A DNA stretch of 10,397 nt from an uncultured Bacilli bacterium (lineage in GTDB: Bacteria; Bacillota_I; Bacilli_A; RF39; UBA660). The stretch spans positions 1-10,397 of the forward strand of contig CANQOD010000029.1 in assembly GCA_947625395.1 (NCBI GenBank), given 5' to 3'. Below the pieces are notes generated by a model. The model did no database searches, was not told the DNA's origin, and worked only from the letters and a program-made list of their open reading frames with translations. Made by a program: the position numbers and the translations under genes. Shown piece by piece: positions 5,352 through 10,397 of this stretch (position 1 is the stretch's first letter; each line of letters begins with the position of its first letter).

Positions 5352-7250
5352 TTATTGAATGGGAACTAAAGCTTCACGAAATGAACCAGCAGCTCCTGGA
5401 TCACCAGTTCCATGTGCATGGTAAAAAATACCGGCGATTTTTGCATCATCCTGTTTACCACCACGACTAAACCATGGATAATCCTTATAAGACGTTGCAC
5501 TGTAATTGTCACTATACCATCCTAAAAATTCATCTAAGGCATGGCCTTTACAAGAGCGATCATTACAGACAGTTTGTGGATCATCACTTATATAATTATC
5601 ATAGTATTTTTCTGCGGGCCAACTTCGTCCATTCATAAATTGGCTCCCGTCTGACAATAAACCATTATACCTTGAATTCCATTCTTGTGTACTTCCAGAC
5701 ATTTTGTTAAAGACACCCATTACGAACTCCCAAGAACCACCATTCATATCATAAATTCCAGTGATGTTTCCAGTTGTACTCGCTCCGGCTCCAGCATAAC
5801 CTTGACCTCCACCTTGATCAATCATTACTTCATAGGAATGATCACATAAAGAAGAACTCGTACCATTTGGCAATCCGGAAGAACAGCCAGTAATATAATT
5901 TGAATTATTATTGATATAAACTTCTTTATTGGATCCAGTATATAAACTGTTCCCATATTTTCCATATCGACTTTGAGTGAGATAAGAAATTAGGGCCCAC
6001 TCTGTATTTTTTATCGCATGACTATCATACGTACTCTGATCAAATCCAAATACATTGCCAGAACTTACCATTTTTCTGGAAATCAAGTCCATTGTAGAAG
6101 GTCGAATCACTCTCCAACTTATTACATTTGGTTTGATAATTGCTCGATTGGGTTCTTCCGCATCTTTACGTGCTGCACCTTCGTTATCGACGCCTTTTCC
6201 TGTTCCTTCTCCACTACTGTATCCTGTTTCAAATTTACCGACCCATATCCCAGAAAGTTCTGTTCCATCAAAGGTGAAACCAGGTGGCGTATACCAATTT
6301 GTAGCATATTTTCCTGTATATTGTGCAGAGCCATCTTCATCTTTTTCATCTTCTCGAATGAATTTAATATCAATTTCTCCTGGTAATAATTGACTCGGGT
6401 CTTCTAATCTTCCATCTTCTTTTTTTCCATAATAATGTTCTCCATCTTCACTCTTAATGGTATAGCTATATCGAGGGAGCCAGACCCACATCTGTAAGAT
6501 ATCTGCCATTTTAACTTCTACTCCTGCTTTCGCTTGTTGATATCCACTTCGACTTGCTGCGGTTACGGTGACTGCATTCGCCCATTCTTGATTATTATAG
6601 TTATACCATTCACTTGTGATATCGGCTTTCTCCCATCTCTTATCAGTAGTATCATATACTACCGGTATCATATTGTCCGCAAGCACTGGCACATTCGGAC
6701 GATTCACTTGCGTTGCATTAATGGCGACTTTTCCATAAAACTTCTTTCCTTGGGCTTCGTTTCCGGCATTGATGTCTAACCAGATTTTAAGTTCATAATA
6801 AATTCGATTCTTCTCTCCTCTTTTTAAGTTGCCACTATCAATCACTCTATCTTCCGTTAAGCTCTCTGTCTTATTTAAGTTCACTCTTTTTAATTCATAT
6901 CGAATATCATTGTATGGAATATATTCACATCCTTCACATTCTTTTTGTTTTTCTTTATTATCAATCAACAGCAAATCATAATCCACATCCACTAAACTAT
7001 TATTTTGGATATAAAATTGGAAAGTTGTTCCCATTTTGCCTTCTTCATCCAAAATTGGAATGGCATTTTCTATCTTTAAATCTCCATTGGTTTCTACCAA
7101 GATAACATCTAAGTTATTTCCTTCAAGACTCACTTCTTCTTTCCCTACCACTGTTAGTTTCAGCCATGCATAGCTAACTCCAATGAATATAAGTACAATC
7201 ATTCCAGCAATAATTAAGGACTTCTTATGTCCCTCGACCCACTCTTTCAT
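5352..7250 (-). CDS. Membrane-anchored surface protein with C-terminal FGE/C-type-lectin-like module (array copy 3)
   Basis: This 632-residue protein starts at ATG 7250 behind a GAAGGTG ribosome binding site. One N-terminal helix (about 11-33, ending in a SYAW motif) anchors it. Residues 35-183 form a divergent beta-rich domain with a Cys105/Cys108 pair, reminiscent of TasA/camelysin-type proteins (fold-level inference). From residue 190 (ADNMIPVVYD) it matches its two paralogs closely, including MWVWLPRYSY (254-263), NWYTPPGFTF (318-327), SGIWVGKFETGY (333-344) and QGGGQGYAGAGAS (479-491). GIYDMNGGSWEF (498-509), RGG (596-598) and the terminal SFREALVP (623-630) resemble the scaffold of the formylglycine-generating-enzyme / C-type-lectin fold. 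No cysteines follow RGG, so an oxidase role is unlikely and ligand binding more plausible. Likely disulfides are Cys456/469 and Cys562/567. The C-terminal 60 residues differ most from the paralogs. Confidence 0.88.
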   Translation of the reverse strand: MKEWVEGHKKSLIIAGMIVLIFIGVSYAWLKLTVVGKEEVSLEGNNLDVILVETNGDLKIENAIPILDEEGKMGTTFQFYIQNNSLVDVDYDLLLIDNKEKQKECEGCEYIPYNDIRYELKRVNLNKTESLTEDRVIDSGNLKRGEKNRIYYELKIWLDINAGNEAQGKKFYGKVAINATQVNRPNVPVLADNMIPVVYDTTDKRWEKADITSEWYNYNNQEWANAVTVTAASRSGYQQAKAGVEVKMADILQMWVWLPRYSYTIKSEDGEHYYGKKEDGRLEDPSQLLPGEIDIKFIREDEKDEDGSAQYTGKYATNWYTPPGFTFDGTELSGIWVGKFETGYSSGEGTGKGVDNEGAARKDAEEPNRAIIKPNVISWRVIRPSTMDLISRKMVSSGNVFGFDQSTYDSHAIKNTEWALISYLTQSRYGKYGNSLYTGSNKEVYINNNSNYITGCSSGLPNGTSSSLCDHSYEVMIDQGGGQGYAGAGASTTGNITGIYDMNGGSWEFVMGVFNKMSGSTQEWNSRYNGLLSDGSQFMNGRSWPAEKYYDNYISDDPQTVCNDRSCKGHALDEFLGWYSDNYSATSYKDYPWFSRGGKQDDAKIAGIFYHAHGTGDPGAAGSFREALVPIQ

Positions 7251-7253
7251 TCA

Positions 7254-7275
7254 TGACACCTTCATTCTGATGTCA
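7254..7275 (-). promoter_or_regulatory. Inverted repeat between -10 box and start codon, copy 3
   Basis: On the minus strand TGACATC (7275-7269) and GGTGTCA (7260-7254) form a 7-bp inverted repeat with one T-G pair and an 8-base loop. The left arm begins at the last base of the TATAAT box and the right arm contains the ribosome binding site. The same element occurs before copy 2. It could be an operator or, if transcribed, a hairpin hiding the ribosome binding site. Confidence 0.5.
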
Positions 7276-7310
7276 TTATATCTTTTTAAACTACCCCCCC
7301 CGATTTATTC
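7275..7310 (-). promoter_or_regulatory. Promoter of copy 3 with G8 tract upstream of TATAAT
   Basis: The minus strand has a perfect -10 TATAAT (7280-7275) preceded by 13 AT-rich bases and a run of eight G (7301-7294). The G run lies across the place where a -35 box would be, and no TTGACA-like hexamer is visible. The block aligns nearly base for base with the promoter of copy 2. The gap from 7311 to 7397, back to the stop of copy 2, shows nothing convincing to me, including no clear terminator. Confidence 0.6.
7294..7301 (-). repeat. Homopolymer G8 (C8 on plus strand) in a promoter
   Basis: Eight consecutive G in an otherwise AT-rich region, matched by nine G at the equivalent position before copy 2. 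Runs of this kind are prone to length change by slippage, and in several bacteria similar promoter tracts switch surface genes on and off. Confidence 0.85.
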
Positions 7311-7397
7311 TATTTCGGCATATCCGTTTTTCAACCAATGTAGTGGTAACCTTAAAGTAGACAATCTGTAGTGTATTTTTTCTTTATTATTTTAAGT

Positions 7398-9323
7398 TTA
7401 AGCATTTCCAACAGGTACAAGAACTTGGCGGAAAGAACCGTAGTCGTTCACACTCCCATAGTAACCGTCATAATAAAAAACACCGGTAACTGCAACAAAG
7501 TTATGACCACCACCACGAACCGACCATGAGCTAGTCACATTCACCATGTTCGTATTATTACCGTACCAACCTGCTGTTTCATTTAAAGCATGTCCTTTAC
7601 ATGGATTGTCTCCACAGGCTGTTTTTGGATCATTACTTGTATAAAGGTCATAATATTTATCAGCAGGCCAACTTCGGCCTTGTATACTTCCGTTTGTGAG
7701 CTGGCCTGTATAGCCAGAATTTCTGTCTTCTGTATTCCCAGACATCTTATTAAGAACTCCCATCGTATATTCCCAGGCTCCTCCATTCAGATCATATATT
7801 CCAGTGATATTGCCGGTACTTGAGGCTCCTGCTCCAGCATAGCCTTGACCTCCACCTTGGTCAATCATCACATCATAAGCATTTCCACAAGTTGAAGTAG
7901 TTGCAGCGCTTGATAAACCACTAGAACAGCCCGTCATAAATCCACTATAAGTATTCATATAAACTTCTTTATTTTCTCCGCTGTATAAACTGTTTCCATA
8001 TTTCCCATACTTGCTTTGCGTGAGATAACTGATAAGTGCCCACTCACTATTCTTCATCGCATGGCTATCATATGTACTTTGGCCAAAGCCAAACACATTG
8101 CCACTTTCTGTCATTCGTCTTGAAACTAAGTCTAACGTTGATACTCGAATATTTCTCCAACTGTACACATTTGGTTTGATAATCGCTTTGTTAGGTTCCT
8201 CTGTATCAGTTAATGCTAAAGCTGTACTTGCTGCACCAACGCCAGTTCCCTCTCCACTACTGTAGCCTGTTTCAAATTTACCGACCCATATTCCTGAGAG
8301 TTCCTCTTCTCCAAACGTGAATCCAGGTGGTGTGTACCAATTCTTTGGATTCTTTCCTGTATACTGGGCAGAACCATTCTCATCTTTCTCAGAAACATCT
8401 AAAAATTTGATATCAATTTCTCCTGGTAAGGCTCGACTTGGATTATCACTTCGTCCTTCCTCTTTCTTTCCATAGTAATGTTCTCCATCTTCTGATTTTA
8501 TCGTATAACTATATCGCGGTATCCACACCCACATCTGTAAGATACCTTCCATCTTTACTTCTGTTCCTGAACTTGCTTGTTGGTAGGTTGTTCTTGTTCC
8601 AGATGTCACCGTCACTGCATTTGCCCATTCTTGATTATTATAGTTATACCACTCACTTGTAACATCGGCTTTTTCCCATCTTTTTTCATTCGCATCATAG
8701 ACAACCGGTATCATGTTATCGGCAAGCACAGGTGGATTGGGATAGTTTAGTTGATTTGCATCAACGGCGACTTTACTTTGATAACTCTTTTCTTGTTCAC
8801 TGTTTGGTGTATCTTTATCTAACCAGATTCTTAATTCATAGGTCACCTTATTTTCTTCACCTGGTTGAATTTCTTTACTATAATAAAACTGTTTTAATTC
8901 TCCTATTCTTCCCTCTTGTTGACTTCCATCATCACCTTTCAGTTCATACTTTAAATAGTATGTATTCACCATTTCTTTTTCTCCTATAGGTCCCTCTTCT
9001 ATTAAATATAACTTATAATAAGCTTCCATTGTTCCTGTATTCGTAATGGTAAATCGATAGGGGTCTGTCTTTTTTCCTTGTTTATCAGTCATCGTCCCTC
9101 TTGCATCTTCTCGGATATACTCTCCATCGTGCAGTTTTACTTCCAAAGTTTTTGTAGTCATGGAGATACTTTGTTTTCCCTCTACTAATACTGAGAATAA
9201 TGCATAACTCGTCCCTAAAAAAAGAGCGATTCCAAAAAGAAGCAAAACACTCATGATAACAATCATTCTCTTGACATGTTTCGTTTCTTCTTTTTGTTTC
9301 ATCACTCTTTTATATTTGTTCAC
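7398..9323 (-). CDS. Membrane-anchored surface protein with C-terminal FGE/C-type-lectin-like module (array copy 2)
   Basis: This 641-residue paralog starts at GTG 9323, which aligns exactly with the ATG of copy 3 in the shared leader and has GAGGGTG as ribosome binding site; ATG codon 8 is a weaker alternative. A basic N-terminus precedes one membrane helix (about 20-44, ending in SYALF). Residues 46-195 are a beta-rich domain that has diverged strongly from copy 3, though YELRIWLD (162-169) is shared. From residue 200 onward it is collinear with copy 3: NMIPVVYD (203-210), QMWVWIPRYSY (263-273), NWYTPPGFTF (328-337), QGGGQGYAGAGAS (489-501), GIYDLNGGAWEY (508-519), RGG (603-605) and SFRQVLVP (630-637). 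Cysteine pairs 466/479 and 570/575 are conserved in position. It lacks the FGE catalytic cysteines. The role is probably surface recognition or adhesion, inferred from fold, anchor and variability. Confidence 0.88.
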   Translation of the reverse strand: MNKYKRVMKQKEETKHVKRMIVIMSVLLLFGIALFLGTSYALFSVLVEGKQSISMTTKTLEVKLHDGEYIREDARGTMTDKQGKKTDPYRFTITNTGTMEAYYKLYLIEEGPIGEKEMVNTYYLKYELKGDDGSQQEGRIGELKQFYYSKEIQPGEENKVTYELRIWLDKDTPNSEQEKSYQSKVAVDANQLNYPNPPVLADNMIPVVYDANEKRWEKADVTSEWYNYNNQEWANAVTVTSGTRTTYQQASSGTEVKMEGILQMWVWIPRYSYTIKSEDGEHYYGKKEEGRSDNPSRALPGEIDIKFLDVSEKDENGSAQYTGKNPKNWYTPPGFTFGEEELSGIWVGKFETGYSSGEGTGVGAASTALALTDTEEPNKAIIKPNVYSWRNIRVSTLDLVSRRMTESGNVFGFGQSTYDSHAMKNSEWALISYLTQSKYGKYGNSLYSGENKEVYMNTYSGFMTGCSSGLSSAATTSTCGNAYDVMIDQGGGQGYAGAGASSTGNITGIYDLNGGAWEYTMGVLNKMSGNTEDRNSGYTGQLTNGSIQGRSWPADKYYDLYTSNDPKTACGDNPCKGHALNETAGWYGNNTNMVNVTSSWSVRGGGHNFVAVTGVFYYDGYYGSVNDYGSFRQVLVPVGNA

Positions 9324-9326
9324 TCA

Positions 9327-9348
9327 TGACACCCTCATTCTGATGTCA
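9327..9348 (-). promoter_or_regulatory. Inverted repeat between -10 box and start codon, copy 2
   Basis: TGACATC (9348-9342) and GGTGTCA (9333-9327) with an 8-base loop, the same arms and spacing as before copy 3. The left arm shares the last base of TATAAT, and the right arm carries the GGTG of the ribosome binding site. Conservation in a short leader whose surroundings have diverged suggests function. Confidence 0.5.
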
Positions 9349-9384
9349 TTATATCTTTTAAACTACCCCCCCCCAGTTTTATTC
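9348..9384 (-). promoter_or_regulatory. Promoter of copy 2 with G9 tract upstream of TATAAT
   Basis: Perfect TATAAT (9353-9348), then 12 AT-rich bases upstream, then nine G (9374-9366), then GAATAAAACT. No -35 consensus is present because the G run occupies its usual position. The intergenic space after the stop of copy 1 is only 75 bases and is almost wholly made of this cassette. Confidence 0.6.
9366..9374 (-). repeat. Homopolymer G9 (C9 on plus strand) in a promoter
   Basis: Nine consecutive G on the coding strand, one more than the equivalent tract before copy 3. The difference between otherwise nearly identical leaders is consistent with slippage. Confidence 0.85.
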
Positions 9385-9398
9385 TGAATCAGCATGTT

Positions 9399-10397
9399 TT
9401 ACATTGGCGTTAAAACTTGGCGAAAAGAGGCTCGAATATTTATACTACCATAATTACTACCATAATAAAACACACCTGCAATTTCACCGCTACTATAGTG
9501 TCCTCCTCTAGTAGCCCATGGACGGTCAACAGAAACTAAAGTCGCATAATCACTATACCAGCCTGCCATTTCATATAAAGCATGCCCTTTACAAGAATTA
9601 TTTTCACATGCATTTAAAGGATTATCATTATTATAATTGTCAAAATACTTATCGTCAGGCCAAGAACGTCCTTGGATACTTCCATTTGTTAACTGACCTG
9701 TATAACCTGAGTTTTCAGTAGTCGTGTTTCCAGACATCTTATTGAATACACCCATTGTATATTCCCAAGCTCCTCCATTGATATCATAAATACCAGTAAT
9801 ATTTCCGGTTGTACTAGCTCCAGCTCCAGCATAGCCTTGACCACCACCTTGATCTATCATCACATCATATCGATAAGAACAAGATGAAGAAATTTCTGAT
9901 GTTCCTTGACCAGATGAACAGCCAGTAATATAAGCATTATATGAATTCATATAAATTTCTTTATTGGCCCCACTATATAAATTGTTTCCATATTTTCCAT
10001 ACTTACTTTGCGTAAGATAACTGATGAGAGCCCATTCTGTATTCTTTGCTGCATGACTATCATACGTATTTTGGTCAAAGCCAAAGACATTACCAGCTTC
10101 TTTCATCCTCATAGAAACTGCTTCTGATATAGATACACAAATATTTCGCCAGCTATATACATTCGGCTTAATAATCACTTTGTTGGGTTCTTCTGTGTTA
10201 CTTTGAGCTGCGATTGTACTGGAGACTCCAACTCCGGTGCCATTACCGGTACTATATCCAGTTTCAAATTTACCGACCCATATCCCTGATAACTCCTCTT
10301 CTCCAAATGTGAACCCTGGCGGTGTATACCAATTTGTTGCATATTTTTCTGTGTATTGCGCTGAACCATTCTCATCTTTTTCATCCTTTCGAATGAA
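9399..10397 (-). CDS. Surface protein with FGE/C-type-lectin-like module (array copy 1), 5' end cut by window edge
   Basis: The frame is open for 332 codons from the right edge to TAA 9401-9399, so only the C-terminal half is seen. It does not begin at the in-frame GTG near 10178: the upstream codons in the same frame encode the family blocks, for example KDEKDENGSAQY, NWYTPPGFTF and SGIWVGKFETGY, aligned with the other copies. Further conserved blocks are QGGGQGYAGAGAS (visible residues 183-195), GIYDINGGAWEY (202-213), GRSWPDDKY (243-251), GHAL (271-274), RGG (297-299) and SFRQVLTP (324-331). Cysteine pairs 160/173 and 264/269 match the other copies; an extra Cys occurs in NICVS where copy 2 has Arg. 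The membrane anchor is expected beyond the edge. It is more similar to copy 2 than to copy 3 near its end. Confidence 0.88.
   Translation of the reverse strand, partial: FIRKDEKDENGSAQYTEKYATNWYTPPGFTFGEEELSGIWVGKFETGYSTGNGTGVGVSSTIAAQSNTEEPNKVIIKPNVYSWRNICVSISEAVSMRMKEAGNVFGFDQNTYDSHAAKNTEWALISYLTQSKYGKYGNNLYSGANKEIYMNSYNAYITGCSSGQGTSEISSSCSYRYDVMIDQGGGQGYAGAGASTTGNITGIYDINGGAWEYTMGVFNKMSGNTTTENSGYTGQLTNGSIQGRSWPDDKYFDNYNNDNPLNACENNSCKGHALYEMAGWYSDYATLVSVDRPWATRGGHYSSGEIAGVFYYGSNYGSINIRASFRQVLTPM

Noticed and set aside
5352..7250. Mycoplasma-type genetic code with TGA as tryptophan
   Set aside because: Tryptophan is encoded by TGG throughout and rnhB and smr end with TGA in positions consistent with family length.
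7248..7260. Regulatory upstream peptide from the out-of-frame ATG overlapping the start of copies 2 and 3
   Set aside because: An ATG four bases before the start of each gene opens 9- and 5-codon frames, but the encoded peptides are not conserved and the ATG is a by-product of the TCATGA end of the inverted repeat.
7302..7397. A terminator or small RNA between copies 2 and 3 of the array
   Set aside because: Only short pairings such as CGG-CATAT-CCG are visible, without a GC-rich stem followed by a T run; nothing reaches a supportable call.
9399..10178. A complete 259-residue protein starting at the GTG near 10178
   Set aside because: The same frame stays open to the right edge and encodes the conserved family blocks upstream, so the start is internal and the gene is cut by the window.
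5352..10397. An active diversity-generating retroelement using the C-termini as variable repeats
   Set aside because: No reverse transcriptase, accessory gene or template repeat is visible. The DNA flanking the variable patches differs at many synonymous sites among copies, unlike repeats recently rewritten from one template. It cannot be excluded beyond the window.

Overview
The window looks like chromosomal DNA from a low-GC, Gram-positive-type bacterium (Bacillota, probably a Bacilli-class, possibly gut, lineage; this is inferred). Support comes from the AT-rich composition, strong AGGAGG-type ribosome binding sites, sigma-A-like promoters, TGA used as a stop (so not the Mycoplasma code), and Firmicute-type housekeeping genes. 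Every gene I can support is on the minus strand, so transcription runs from high to low coordinates. There are no RNA genes, CRISPR arrays, insertion sequences or attachment sites that I can see.

In transcription order, the right half (10397 to 5352) is a tandem array of at least three paralogous membrane-anchored surface proteins. The first is cut by the right edge (9399-10397), the second is complete (7398-9323), and the third is complete (5352-7250). Each complete copy has an N-terminal membrane helix, a divergent beta-rich domain reminiscent of TasA/camelysin-type proteins, and a strongly conserved C-terminal module resembling the formylglycine-generating-enzyme / C-type-lectin fold. The last 60 or so residues of that module differ sharply between copies. 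The two visible upstream regions are near-identical cassettes: a run of 8 or 9 G, a perfect TATAAT, and a 7-bp inverted repeat that runs from the -10 box to the ribosome binding site. This arrangement suggests switchable or coordinately repressed surface proteins.

The middle (5350 to 2396) is housekeeping. yebC (4484-5203) has its own promoter and is followed by a small 55-codon frame with a TTG start that ends inside a rho-independent terminator. Then comes a tightly packed operon of rnhB (RNase HII), a PfkB-family sugar/nucleoside kinase and a stand-alone Smr-domain protein. These three genes overlap by 4 and 11 bases. The rnhB promoter lies so close to the ATG that the message may be leaderless.

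The left part (2400 to 1) starts with a textbook promoter (TTGACA, 17 bp, TATAAT) whose -35 box overlaps the smr stop codon. It drives a 477-residue membrane-anchored, cysteine-containing extracytoplasmic protein with a Pro/Asp/Lys-rich linker. Seventeen bases later comes a second single-pass membrane protein, cut by the left edge. Both are of unknown function and probably act together at the cell surface.
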